This document shows, piece by piece, positions 1 to 8,458 of a stretch of 64,000 nucleotides of DNA. The notes under the pieces were generated by a model that saw only the letters and a program-made list of their open reading frames with translations, was not told where the DNA came from and made no database searches. This stretch comes from Pseudomonadota bacterium (lineage in GTDB: Bacteria; Pseudomonadota; Alphaproteobacteria; Rhizobiales; Hyphomicrobiaceae). The stretch spans positions 6,211-70,210 of the forward strand of contig JAEYPL010000050.1 of the NCBI GenBank assembly GCA_023410905.1. The letters are read 5' to 3'. The translations under genes and the position numbers were made by a program. Each line of letters opens with the position of its first letter. Position 1 is the first letter of the stretch.

Positions 1-2
1 GG

Positions 3-614
3 CTCGTGCGCTGGAATGGCGCGACGCGCGTTGCCGGCGCGCTTGCTGGTGACGCACCGCGGCCATCAGGCTTCTCCTTCGACTTTCGAGGCGGCTCGAA
101 GTCGGGGGCAGTGCGCATGGCCTTCGCCAATGGCGCCGTGAAGACCATCGATTTCAATCCGCCCATGCCGGATCTGCCGGGCACGGTTCCGGTCCAGCCT
201 GCGCACATGCGTGCGGTGCTCGACCCGATGAGCGCGATGCTCGCGCTGAGCCGCCCGAAGGACGGAAATCCCTGCAATCAGCGTGTTGCCGTGTTCGATG
301 GCAAGGCACGCTTCGACCTGACGTTCTCGCCCAAAGGCGAGGTTCCTCTCGCCGAGAACAAGGCGGGAGCGACACCCGAGACGCTGAGCGTCTGTCGGGT
401 TCGCGTCCTGCCGATCGCGGGGCATGTGGATGACGAGAAGGCACAGGAGCTCAAGCGGAACCTCGGTATAGAGATCGCCTTCCGCGCCGTTCCGGGCGCC
501 GGGCTCTTCGTGCCGCACCGCATTACCATGCCGACCTTTGCCGGATCGGCCGAGCTCGTGGCGCAAAGCCTCACCATTCGCACCAATCGCGAGCAGATCG
601 CGCTCGTGAACTGA
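3..614 (+). CDS. DUF3108-like protein, 3' part
   Basis: The reading frame is open to the left edge of the window, so the true start lies outside and only about 203 C-terminal residues are seen. The GTG at position 6 is just the first in-window start-like codon. The visible part is a soluble, beta-rich-looking segment with no clear membrane helix, and it ends shortly after a stretch reading FVPHRITMPTFAGSAEL. This resembles the DUF3108 family of alphaproteobacterial periplasmic proteins of unknown function. The family assignment is from general resemblance, not a search. It is followed by a 270-base gap before the helicase gene on the same strand. No terminator-like hairpin was recognised in that gap. 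Confidence 0.6.
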   Translation, partial: LVRWNGATRVAGALAGDAPRPSGFSFDFRGGSKSGAVRMAFANGAVKTIDFNPPMPDLPGTVPVQPAHMRAVLDPMSAMLALSRPKDGNPCNQRVAVFDGKARFDLTFSPKGEVPLAENKAGATPETLSVCRVRVLPIAGHVDDEKAQELKRNLGIEIAFRAVPGAGLFVPHRITMPTFAGSAELVAQSLTIRTNREQIALVN

Positions 615-885
615 AGTGCAATTCGCAGGCTGACCGGACATCTGCGTGTCCGCCCGGCGCTGCCGTGGCGCATTCCGCTTATGCACGGCAGGCGGGCATG
701 GCTTTGGCGTGGCGGGCGCGAGAGCGCGGCGCAGCTCTATTCAGCGGGTGCGGCCGGCCGGGCTATCCGTTCCCGGGCCACCATAGGGCGGGAATATTTC
801 GGCCATTCGCCGAATTCATCGCTTGATTGCCGCACACCGGTCTGCGATGCCTGCCGATGGCACGCGAAGTTCGCCAGGAGTGGAT

Positions 886-3800
886 ATGCCGTTTGAGACC
901 CGCATCCGCAATGTGACGGCCGTCCTCGGCCCGACCAACACGGGCAAGACCCATCTCGCCATTGAGCGCATGCTCGGTCACGAGAGCGGGATGATCGGCC
1001 TGCCGCTGCGGCTCCTTGCACGCGAAGTGTACGATCGGATCGTGGCCCGCGTTGGCCCGGGCAATGTCGCGCTCATCACGGGCGAGGAAAAGATCAAGCC
1101 GGAGCGTCCGCGCTACTGGGTCTCGACCGTCGAGGCCATGCCGCGGGACGTCGATGTCGATTTCCTGGCGATCGACGAGATCCAGCTCGCTTCCGATCCC
1201 GATCGCGGTCATGTCTTCACGGATCGCCTGCTGCATTCGCGCGGCCGTTCCGAGACGCTGCTGCTCGGCGCCGGCACCATGCGCGATGCGATCAGCGATC
1301 TCATTCCCGGCGCGAACTTCATCTCGCGCCCGCGCCTCTCCAAACTGACCTACGCCGGCCAGAAGAAGCTCACGCGCCTGCCGAAGCGCACGGCGATCGT
1401 CGCATTCTCAGCGGCCGAGGTCTACACGATCGCCGAGCTGATCCGGCGCCAGATCGGCGGCGCCGCCGTCGTGCTCGGTGCGCTCTCTCCGCGGACCCGC
1501 AATGCGCAGGTCGCCCTCTATCAGTCGGGCGATGTCGATTACCTTGTCGCGACCGACGCGATCGGCATGGGCCTCAATCTCGATGTCGATCACGTGGCCT
1601 TCTCGGCGACGCGCAAGTTCGATGGCCAGAACCACCGCGATCTCACGCCCGGCGAGCTGTCGCAGATTGCGGGACGCGCCGGTCGTTACATGAACGACGG
1701 CACGTTCGGCGTGACGGGCGATGCCGAACCCTTTACGGCGGATGTCATCGATCGGCTCGAGACGCATTCGTTCGACAGCGTGAAAGTTCTGCAGTGGCGC
1801 AATCGCGATCTCGATCTCGCGACGATCGAGCGCCTGCGCGATAGTCTGCGAGAGGCACCGAGCGAGATCCGGTTGCAGCGCGCGCGTATGGCGGATGATG
1901 TGCTGGCGCTCGAGAGCGTCAGCGCGGATGCGGATGTGCGAGCGAAGGCCCAAGGGCCGGCGGCCGTTGGACGGCTCTGGGAAGTCTGCCAGGTGCCCGA
2001 CTATCGGAAGATCTCGTCGCAGAGCCACGCCGAGCTCATCGGCACGCTCTATAAATTCCTCATGTCGCCGGAAGAGCGCATCCCGACCGACTGGTTCGCC
2101 AATCAGGTCGGCCTCAACGATCGCACCGATGGTGATATCGATACGCTGGCGACGCGCATCGCGCACATTCGCACATGGACGTTCGTCGCCAATCGCGCCG
2201 ACTGGCTGGAGGATCCGGTCCACTGGCAGGAGCGCACGCGGGCGATCGAGGACAGCCTCTCCGACGCGCTGCACGAGCAGTTGACGCAACGCTTCATCGA
2301 CAAGCGCACGAGTGCGCTCATGAAGGGGCTGCGCGACAAGGACGAGATGAACGCCGACATCGCTGCCGATGGCGCGATCGTGGTCGAGAACCACTATGTC
2401 GGGCGCCTCAAGGGGTTCCGTTTCTCGCCGGACGCCAATGCTGAAGCGCAGGGCATTCACGGCAAGGCCGCGCGGAATGCCGCCGCACACGTGCTGGTGA
2501 AGGAATTCGCGATGCGCGCGCGTCGCGTCGCCTCGGCACGCACGGATGCCTTCAAGCTTACACGCAACGGGCGCGTGCTCTGGCGCGACGAGGAGATTGC
2601 GCGTCTCGAGCCGGGCGAGGATCCGCTGAAGCCGCAGGTCGTTCTGCTCGCCGACGACAATCTCTCGGGGCCCGACAAGGAGCGCGTACAGTCGCGCCTC
2701 GATGCCTGGATCGGTGAGATCATCAACGAGCGCCTGAAGCCGCTCATCGAGCTGTCGTCGGCCGAGGATCTCTCCGGCATGGCGCGCGGCATTGCCTTCC
2801 GCCTCAAGGAGGGGCTCGGCATACTCGAACGGCAGGCCGTCGCCGACGATATTCGAGCGCTGGATCAGGCCGCGCGCGGGCAGCTCCGCAAGTACGGCGT
2901 CCGTTTTGGCGCCTTCAACATCTATCTGCCGCTGCTGCTGAAGCCGGCTGCTGGTGAATTGCGCCTCGTTCTGTGGGCCTTGAAGCACGCAGGCGAGCAC
3001 AATCTCTCTCTCGATGCGCTCCCGGAGCCGCCGAAGGCTGGCCGCACGTCGATTCCGGCCGATCCGGCGCTGCCAGGCGCCTTCTATCGCGCGACGGGCT
3101 ATCACCTTTGCGGTCAGCGCGCTGTGCGCACGGATATCCTGGAGCGGCTGGCGGATCAGATCCGCCCCCTCATTGCCTGGAAGCCTGGTTCGGGCGGCGG
3201 CACGCGGCCCAAGGGCGCAACCGGCGACGGCGGTTTCGTCGTGGTGCCGGAGATGCTCTCGATCCTCGGCTGTTCGGCAGAGGAGCTCGGTGGCGTCCTG
3301 CGCACGCTCGGTTTCCATGTCGATCGCCGGCCCGCACCGAAGAGCATGATCGATCCGGCGCCGATCACGCCTGTCGCGCAGGCTGCGACGACGCCTGCAG
3401 CCGACGCTGAGACCTCGACCACTGAGGAAAGCGCCGCCGCATCGGTAGAACTTGCCGCCGATGCGATCGAGGCCGCTGCGACGACGCCCACCGAAGCTGA
3501 AGCGGAGGCTGCTGCGGTCGAGCCAACCGAGGCAGCGCCCGCAACGCCGGAGCCTGCCGTCGTTGTGGAGGCCGAAGCCGCCGTGGCCGTGGCCGAAGCT
3601 TCCGACAGCGTCGAGCCCACCATCGCAGAAACTGCGCCGGAGGCGTCAGCGCCGGAAGGAGCCGAAGCCGTTTCAGCATCGGAACCTGCTGGCGAAGTGG
3701 CAGCCGCGCCCGCCGAGGAAATCCTTATCGAGATCTGGCGCCCGCGCCGCCGCCATCGCGGGGAAAACCGTGCTGTCGATGGCCGTCAGGAGCGTCAGGG

Positions 3801-4281
3801 CGAGCGCCATCGCCGTCATGGGCGCGATGGGCGTCGCGATGGCGGTAATCGCCAGCCCAATAGGCCAGAAGCGCCGGCAGCTCCTGCTGCGGCGCAGGCT
3901 GGCGGAGAGACAGCCCCCGCAGATGCCGCGCAGCAGACAGGCGAGCGCCGCGACGGTGGGCGCCGCGATCGCAATCAGCGTGGTGGTCCGCCCCGTAATC
4001 GCGATGGCGAGCGCCGTGAAGGCCGGCCCGACCAAGCGGCACGCGGTCCGCGCGAAGATCGTGATCGCCGTCACGGCGGTGGCAAAGGACATGGCGGCGA
4101 AGGCCGACGCGACGACCGGCGTGAGGATCGCCGTCCGCAGCGTGAGGATCGCTCGCAGGGCTACATGCGCTCGGCAGCACCTCCGAAGCGCGCGACCGTC
4201 GATCCGGATTCGCCCTTCGCCGCACTTAGCGCTCTGAAGCAGCAGCTCGAGAAGCGAGGCAACGAGACGGGCTCTTCATGA
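886..4281 (+). CDS. SUV3-like ATP-dependent RNA helicase with basic tail
   Basis: This is a superfamily 2 helicase related to mitochondrial SUV3, which unwinds RNA with ATP. The ATG at 886 is chosen because AGGAG at 876-880 lies five bases upstream and the Walker A motif GPTNTGKT follows at about residue 13; upstream in-frame starts at 823 and 880 are less likely. Further motifs are DEIQ near residue 98 and QIAGRAGR near residue 260. The protein is about 1131 residues. From about residue 835 it becomes Ala/Glu/Pro-rich. From about 944 (EIWRPRRRHR) to 1100 it is very rich in Arg, Asp and Gly, which suggests a disordered RNA-binding tail. The stop overlaps the start of the S4-domain gene by 4 bases, so the two are translationally coupled. 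A role in RNA turnover or ribosome metabolism is inferred. Confidence 0.9.
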   Translation: MPFETRIRNVTAVLGPTNTGKTHLAIERMLGHESGMIGLPLRLLAREVYDRIVARVGPGNVALITGEEKIKPERPRYWVSTVEAMPRDVDVDFLAIDEIQLASDPDRGHVFTDRLLHSRGRSETLLLGAGTMRDAISDLIPGANFISRPRLSKLTYAGQKKLTRLPKRTAIVAFSAAEVYTIAELIRRQIGGAAVVLGALSPRTRNAQVALYQSGDVDYLVATDAIGMGLNLDVDHVAFSATRKFDGQNHRDLTPGELSQIAGRAGRYMNDGTFGVTGDAEPFTADVIDRLETHSFDSVKVLQWRNRDLDLATIERLRDSLREAPSEIRLQRARMADDVLALESVSADADVRAKAQGPAAVGRLWEVCQVPDYRKISSQSHAELIGTLYKFLMSPEERIPTDWFANQVGLNDRTDGDIDTLATRIAHIRTWTFVANRADWLEDPVHWQERTRAIEDSLSDALHEQLTQRFIDKRTSALMKGLRDKDEMNADIAADGAIVVENHYVGRLKGFRFSPDANAEAQGIHGKAARNAAAHVLVKEFAMRARRVASARTDAFKLTRNGRVLWRDEEIARLEPGEDPLKPQVVLLADDNLSGPDKERVQSRLDAWIGEIINERLKPLIELSSAEDLSGMARGIAFRLKEGLGILERQAVADDIRALDQAARGQLRKYGVRFGAFNIYLPLLLKPAAGELRLVLWALKHAGEHNLSLDALPEPPKAGRTSIPADPALPGAFYRATGYHLCGQRAVRTDILERLADQIRPLIAWKPGSGGGTRPKGATGDGGFVVVPEMLSILGCSAEELGGVLRTLGFHVDRRPAPKSMIDPAPITPVAQAATTPAADAETSTTEESAAASVELAADAIEAAATTPTEAEAEAAAVEPTEAAPATPEPAVVVEAEAAVAVAEASDSVEPTIAETAPEASAPEGAEAVSASEPAGEVAAAPAEEILIEIWRPRRRHRGENRAVDGRQERQGERHRRHGRDGRRDGGNRQPNRPEAPAAPAAAQAGGETAPADAAQQTGERRDGGRRDRNQRGGPPRNRDGERREGRPDQAARGPREDRDRRHGGGKGHGGEGRRDDRREDRRPQREDRSQGYMRSAAPPKRATVDPDSPFAALSALKQQLEKRGNETGSS

Positions 4282-4700
4282 CGCCAGACCACGGCCAAGG
4301 CACCGAGGCGGACAGAGCCCCTGCAGAAGGCGGCCAGCTTCGTCTCGACAAGTGGCTGTGGTTCGCGCGTGTGGTCAAGTCGCGCACGCTTGCTGCTGGC
4401 TTGGTCGAGGAAGGCAAGGTACGCCTCAACCGCGAGCGCACGACCAAGCCGAGCCAGATGGTTCGCATCGGCGATGTGCTCACCATCGCAGTTGGCCCGC
4501 GCATCAGGGTGCTCGAGGTGGTGGCGATCGGCAGCCGGCGCGGCCCAGCCGCCGAGGCCCAGGCCCTCTATGTCGATCGTTCGCCGCCGCCGCCGAGCAC
4601 GGCGCCCATCCAGCCGGCTCGTGCAGAGAGACCGAGCGGCTCGGGCCGGCCGACCAAGCGCGACCGCCGTCTGATCGACCGCCTCACGGATCTGGACTGA
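4278..4700 (+). CDS. S4-domain RNA-binding protein (Hsp15-like)
   Basis: This 140-residue protein has an S4 RNA-binding fold at about residues 18-75, including LRLDKWLWFARVVKSR and the turn around VEEGKVRLN. It is followed by a basic, Pro/Arg-rich C-terminus. It resembles heat shock protein 15 (HslR), which in Escherichia coli binds stalled 50S subunits. It is cotranscribed with the helicase (ATGA overlap at 4278-4281), a pairing common in alphaproteobacteria. This supports a shared RNA or ribosome role. The exact substrate is not visible from the sequence. Confidence 0.88.
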   Translation: MTPDHGQGTEADRAPAEGGQLRLDKWLWFARVVKSRTLAAGLVEEGKVRLNRERTTKPSQMVRIGDVLTIAVGPRIRVLEVVAIGSRRGPAAEAQALYVDRSPPPPSTAPIQPARAERPSGSGRPTKRDRRLIDRLTDLD

Positions 4701-4708
4701 CCACCTAT

Positions 4709-4722
4709 TTGATAGCGATCAA
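4709..4722 (+). promoter_or_regulatory. FNR/FixK-type binding site (anaerobox)
   Basis: The 14 bases TTGATAGCGATCAA are a perfect TTGAT-N4-ATCAA dyad, the consensus of FNR, FnrN and FixK regulators. The site lies about 109 bases upstream of the universal stress protein start at 4831 and just after the S4 gene stop. Low-oxygen induction of the stress protein gene is inferred. No other perfect copy was noticed in the window. Confidence 0.8.
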
Positions 4723-4830
4723 GGCGCGCTCGCACCGTGCGAGCCATGTAGTCTGCAGCAACTATGATGCTGCGGGCGGCATGGCACCATGCCCTCAGAT
4801 CTGTTGAGCACCAACGCGAGGGCCACTCAT

Positions 4831-5268
4831 ATGTACAAGAACATCCTGATCGCGACCGACGGCTCTGAGCTTGCCGATAAGGGCGTGACGCACGGGCTGG
4901 CACTAGCAAAAGCTACCGGCGCCAAGGTGATCGTGGTCACCGTTTCCGATCCCTGGACGGCATTCGTCACCGGCGAGATCGGCGCCTCCTTCCCCATCGA
5001 CGAGTACGAGCGGGCCTGCGAGGTGAATGCTTCGGCGATCCTTTCGGCCGTGGAGAAGCGGGCGGAGGCGGCAGGCGTCACCTGCCAGAAGCGCTACGTG
5101 AAAGATCAGTTCCCCGCCGAAGGCATCTTGGAGACGGCCAAGGATGACGGCGCCGACCTGATTGTCATGGCCTCGCACGGCCGCAGTGGCGTACAGCGCC
5201 TTCTGCTCGGCAGCCAGGCCAACACGGTCGTGACGCACAGCAAGGTCCCCGTCCTGGTCTGCCGCTGA
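4831..5268 (+). CDS. Universal stress protein (UspA family)
   Basis: This single-domain protein has 145 residues and begins MYKNILIATDGSELADKG, the usual start of the family. The ATP-binding signature is present near the C-terminus (ASHGRSGVQRLLLGS followed by VPVLVCR), so it probably belongs to the nucleotide-binding subgroup. The ATG at 4831 is preferred over the longer frame from 4789 because the upstream residues do not fit the family. The FNR/FixK box at 4709-4722 suggests induction under low oxygen. It is probably a single-gene transcript followed by the SMR transporter gene after 137 bases. Confidence 0.92.
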   Translation: MYKNILIATDGSELADKGVTHGLALAKATGAKVIVVTVSDPWTAFVTGEIGASFPIDEYERACEVNASAILSAVEKRAEAAGVTCQKRYVKDQFPAEGILETAKDDGADLIVMASHGRSGVQRLLLGSQANTVVTHSKVPVLVCR

Positions 5269-5405
5269 GCGCGGCGTCCTCTCCCTCAACCGACACGAGC
5301 GCGGGCCTGGCTTGGGCCCTGCGCTGCCTTGCTGCTTGCGGTCCAGCGCAGAAGCAGGCTAGGAGCCTCGGGCCGGACGCAGATCCGGGTGAGAGAGGTA
5401 TACAC

Positions 5406-5732
5406 ATGAACCCCTGGCTGCTGCTCGGCGCGTGCATTCTCGCGGAGGTGACTGCTACGCTGTTGCTCAACAAGTCTCAGGGCTTCGAGAAGCCCCTCTA
5501 CGGCTTCGCGTCGCTGGCGATCTTCGGCGGTTGCTTCGTCGGGTTATCGATCGTGCTGACGCGCATTCCTGTCGGCGTCACCTATGCCATCTGGGCAGGG
5601 TCCGGCATCGCGCTCATTGCCCTCGCGGGCTGGTTAATTCTGCGCCAGACGCTCTCGCCGATACAACTGCTCTTCATCGCCATGATTGCCGTCGGTGCCG
5701 TCGGCCTGAAGCTCTCGACGCAGACGACGTAG
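5406..5732 (+). CDS. Small multidrug resistance (SMR) transporter
   Basis: This is a 108-residue inner-membrane protein with four predicted helices, the normal SMR length. It aligns by eye with EmrE: the essential glutamate is E14 in ILAEV, and the conserved tryptophan is W63 in TYAIWAGSGIALIALAGW. Proteins of this type work as dimers and swap protons for cationic drugs, guanidinium or polyamines. The presence of E14 and W63 supports active exchange, but the substrate cannot be told. An AGAGAGG ribosome-binding site precedes the ATG. The gene is separate from the polysaccharide cluster and is followed by a convergent tRNA gene. Confidence 0.9.
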   Translation: MNPWLLLGACILAEVTATLLLNKSQGFEKPLYGFASLAIFGGCFVGLSIVLTRIPVGVTYAIWAGSGIALIALAGWLILRQTLSPIQLLFIAMIAVGAVGLKLSTQTT

Positions 5733-5748
5733 GGCGTGCACACGTCAG

Positions 5749-5823
5749 TGGCTGGGGCGGGAGGGTTCGAACCTCCGCATGGCGGAATCAAAATCCGCTG
5801 CCTTACCACTTGGCTACGCCCCA
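5749..5823 (-). tRNA. tRNA-Gln (TTG)
   Basis: On the minus strand the sequence folds as a tRNA: acceptor stem TGGGGCG paired with CGCCCCA, anticodon stem GCGGA/TCCGC with loop TTTTGAT (anticodon TTG), and a T-arm around GGTTCGAACC. The 3' CCA is encoded. Confidence 0.95.
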
Positions 5824-6282
5824 TCATGCCGATGCTGACGGATTGGAAACCCAACGACTTGCCGAGATCCGAAAACGTCCATCGCTCGGAGTTTGCCTAG
5901 ATGATAGACACGGCTCAGCTGATGGACGACGTGCTGATAGCACCGATCCGTCCAGCCCTTCAAGATCCATGTCGATCCTTAGCGGGAGTGCCGCACGCGT
6001 GCTTATAGACGCTGCTCAATTCATGGGCTCGTTTGCCCTAATGAGAAGCTGGACGTTCGGCCAACTACGAGCCCTCGTTAGCGACGTGATCCGCGGTAAA
6101 CGGCCATCCTCGGTTACCAGAACAATTAACGCTTCTGGTAGGTGCGCCGACAACCGGATAATCTTCTTTCATCATGCGCCCAGCGGTTCAGCAGCATAAG
6201 CTTGCCACCCAAGCGCCTGTCGATCTTGGCGCAGCACTTGCATAAGTGCGAGCGAGCGATTCGCCTTTCCGGTGCAGACGTA
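5824..6282. other. Gap between tRNA-Gln and the FkbH-like gene
   Basis: About 460 bases with no gene supported by family resemblance. The FkbH-like frame is open back to a GTG at 6142, but that stretch does not resemble the family. The promoter of the five-gene acylation group probably lies here. No integrase or repeat was recognised. Confidence 0.4.
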
Positions 6283-8181
6283 ATGTTTACAAACGATTTT
6301 CATTGGTTGCCGGAGCACCCAGACTGGTCGACTGCCTTGCGGTCGGCAGCTGTCTCGTCCTGGGCCGATCTGCAGGCCCTGGCGAACACGCGTCTCGATT
6401 TCCTTCGAACCAACCGGCTGGACACTGTCTCGCAGCGGCTCTTTGGCTCTGAGCCGCCAAGCGAGCTCGGCACCAAGCCGATACGCCTTGCAGTGCTGAG
6501 CGGATCGACAGCAGATCACCTGCTGCCCGGTCTCCGGGTCGGGGCGATGCGCCGCGGCCTGCATCTCAGCACCTACGTCGGTAACTATGGTCAGTACTTC
6601 CAGGAGTTGAGCCATCGGAGTTCGCCTCTGCACGCTTTTCGGCCAACAGCCGCGCTGCTCTCCTTCGACGCAGTAAATGTTCTGGGGCCTCCGAATGCTG
6701 CAGCCGACGCGGATGCTGCACGAGGGATTATCGAGACTGCTATCGATCGTTTGCGCATGATATGGCGTCTCGCCGCGGAGGCTGGAGCAGGCCAGATAAT
6801 TCAGCAGACCGTTATGCCGCTGGCACCTGCTCTGATGGGGGGGAACGAGCATAGGTTGGCCGGGTCGCAGCAGCGGATGATCGAGGTATTGAACACCAGG
6901 ATCCGCGAGGCGGCAGATGGCGATGGTGTCGATATCCTCGCGCTCGATGATCGCATTAAAGAGGAGGGGGTTTTTGCGTGGCACGATCCTGTTCTTTGGC
7001 ATCGTGCCAAGCAGGAAATCTCACCGAGAGCCGCACCGGGGTACGGCGATCTTGTAGGCCGTCTACTCGCTGCTCAGCAGGGGCGATCGGCAAAATGCCT
7101 GGTCCTCGATCTCGACAACACCTTGTGGGGAGGCGTCATCGGCGACGACGGCCTAGATGGCATCGTACTCGGACAGGGCAACTCGCTTGGTGAAGCGTTC
7201 GTTGCCTTTCAAATGTATGCCAAGGAGATGTCGCGCCGCGGTATCATCCTAGCCGTCTGCTCGAAGAATGATGAGGCTAATGCAGTTGCGCCGTTTGAGC
7301 GGCACCCCGACATGGTGTTGAAGCGTGCGGATATCGCTTGCTTCGTCGCCAATTGGCAGGATAAGCCCGCTAACTTGCGTACAATCGCGAAGACGTTGAA
7401 TATCGGAGCCGATGCTCTTGTCTTTGCCGATGATAATCCATTCGAGCGTAATCTAGTTCGTCGAGAGCTGCCGATGGTAGCGGTTCCCGAGATGCCCGAG
7501 GATCCGGCATTCTACGCGCGCTGCATCTCGGGTGCCGGATACTTCGAGGCGCTGCGGATCACGAACGAAGATGTCGCGCGGTCCGCTCAATATCAGAACA
7601 ATATCCAACGCGAGCGGCTGCGGTCGGCTTCGACCGATATCACGTCTTATCTCCGTGGTCTCGATATGAAGTTGGAGTGGCGCCGTTTCGACAGCATCGG
7701 ACTGGCGCGCGTCGTCCAACTTATCAACAAGACCAATCAGTTCAACCTCACGACAAAACGCTATTCGCAGAGCGAGGTTGCCGCTCTTATGGGCGACCCC
7801 AACTCGCTGACGCTTCAGTTGAGGCTGACAGATATATTTGGTGACAACGGCATGATCGGCGTCGTAATCGGCCGATTGGCAGAAAACAACCGCGAGGACA
7901 TGCAGATAGAAACATGGCTCATGAGCTGCCGTGTCCTCGGACGGCAGGTTGAGGAGGCAACATTGAACCTCGTGGCTGTCGAAGCCCGGAGGCTCGGTGC
8001 GCTGCAGCTCACTGGCCAATATGTTCCAACTGCGAAGAATGGCATGGTTCGAGATCACTATGAGAAGCTCGGCTTTACCCTCGTCGAGGGGGAGGCAGAG
8101 GGCGCCACGCGATGGCACTGCTCGTTGAGTGATTTTGCACCCAAGGAAACCTTTATCCAGATGGTGGAAGGCTCATCGTGA
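6283..8181 (+). CDS. FkbH-like HAD-IIIC protein (acyl-ACP loading)
   Basis: FkbH-family proteins take a phosphorylated three-carbon unit, classically from 1,3-bisphosphoglycerate, and load it as glyceryl on an acyl carrier protein. From the ATG at 6283 the protein has about 632 residues. It has an N-terminal SGNH-like region beginning FHWLPEHPDW. A HAD domain with VLDLDNTLWGG follows at about residues 272-284, and the family segment LAVCSKNDEAN near 324. The C-terminal region is GNAT-like and ends about VRDHYEKLGFTLVEG. A GTG at 6142 would add 47 residues that do not resemble the family. The stop overlaps the acyl carrier protein start (GTGA), so the two are probably partners. Glyceryl is the likeliest cargo, but a lactyl or other hydroxyacyl group cannot be excluded. 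Confidence 0.85.
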   Translation: MFTNDFHWLPEHPDWSTALRSAAVSSWADLQALANTRLDFLRTNRLDTVSQRLFGSEPPSELGTKPIRLAVLSGSTADHLLPGLRVGAMRRGLHLSTYVGNYGQYFQELSHRSSPLHAFRPTAALLSFDAVNVLGPPNAAADADAARGIIETAIDRLRMIWRLAAEAGAGQIIQQTVMPLAPALMGGNEHRLAGSQQRMIEVLNTRIREAADGDGVDILALDDRIKEEGVFAWHDPVLWHRAKQEISPRAAPGYGDLVGRLLAAQQGRSAKCLVLDLDNTLWGGVIGDDGLDGIVLGQGNSLGEAFVAFQMYAKEMSRRGIILAVCSKNDEANAVAPFERHPDMVLKRADIACFVANWQDKPANLRTIAKTLNIGADALVFADDNPFERNLVRRELPMVAVPEMPEDPAFYARCISGAGYFEALRITNEDVARSAQYQNNIQRERLRSASTDITSYLRGLDMKLEWRRFDSIGLARVVQLINKTNQFNLTTKRYSQSEVAALMGDPNSLTLQLRLTDIFGDNGMIGVVIGRLAENNREDMQIETWLMSCRVLGRQVEEATLNLVAVEARRLGALQLTGQYVPTAKNGMVRDHYEKLGFTLVEGEAEGATRWHCSLSDFAPKETFIQMVEGSS

Positions 8182-8435
8182 CCGAAGCAGAGATTCTCTC
8201 AGGACTGACGTCGATCTTTCATGAAGTCTTCGATGACGACAGCATCGAACTGACTAAGGATACAACTGCCGACGACGTCGATCGATGGGACTCGTTCAAC
8301 CATATCAACATTCTCGTGGCCGCCGAGGCGAAGTTCGGGGTTAAATTCAACACCGCCGAAATCGAAGGTCTGAAGGATGTTGGTGAGTTCGTTCGCCTCA
8401 TCGCGACGAAGTCTACGAAGGGCGGGGCTGCCTAG
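8178..8435 (+). CDS. Acyl carrier protein
   Basis: This 85-residue acidic helical protein has the phosphopantetheine attachment motif DSF (RWDSFNHI), with Ser39 as the modified residue. It starts with GTG overlapping the stop of the FkbH-like gene by four bases, which implies coupled translation and a dedicated pairing. Instead of the usual fatty-acid DSL motif it has DSF, as often seen in specialised carriers. It probably presents the unit loaded by the FkbH-like protein to the membrane acyltransferase encoded 23 bases downstream, as DltC does for DltB in teichoic acid D-alanylation. Confidence 0.92.
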   Translation: MTEAEILSGLTSIFHEVFDDDSIELTKDTTADDVDRWDSFNHINILVAAEAKFGVKFNTAEIEGLKDVGEFVRLIATKSTKGGAA

Positions 8436-8458
8436 ATCTCGAACCGTATTGGCTGAGT

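Noticed and set aside
1408..3318. A 636-codon open frame on the minus strand inside the helicase gene
   Set aside because: It is an antisense shadow in GC-rich coding DNA. The plus strand carries clear helicase motifs and the minus product matches no family.
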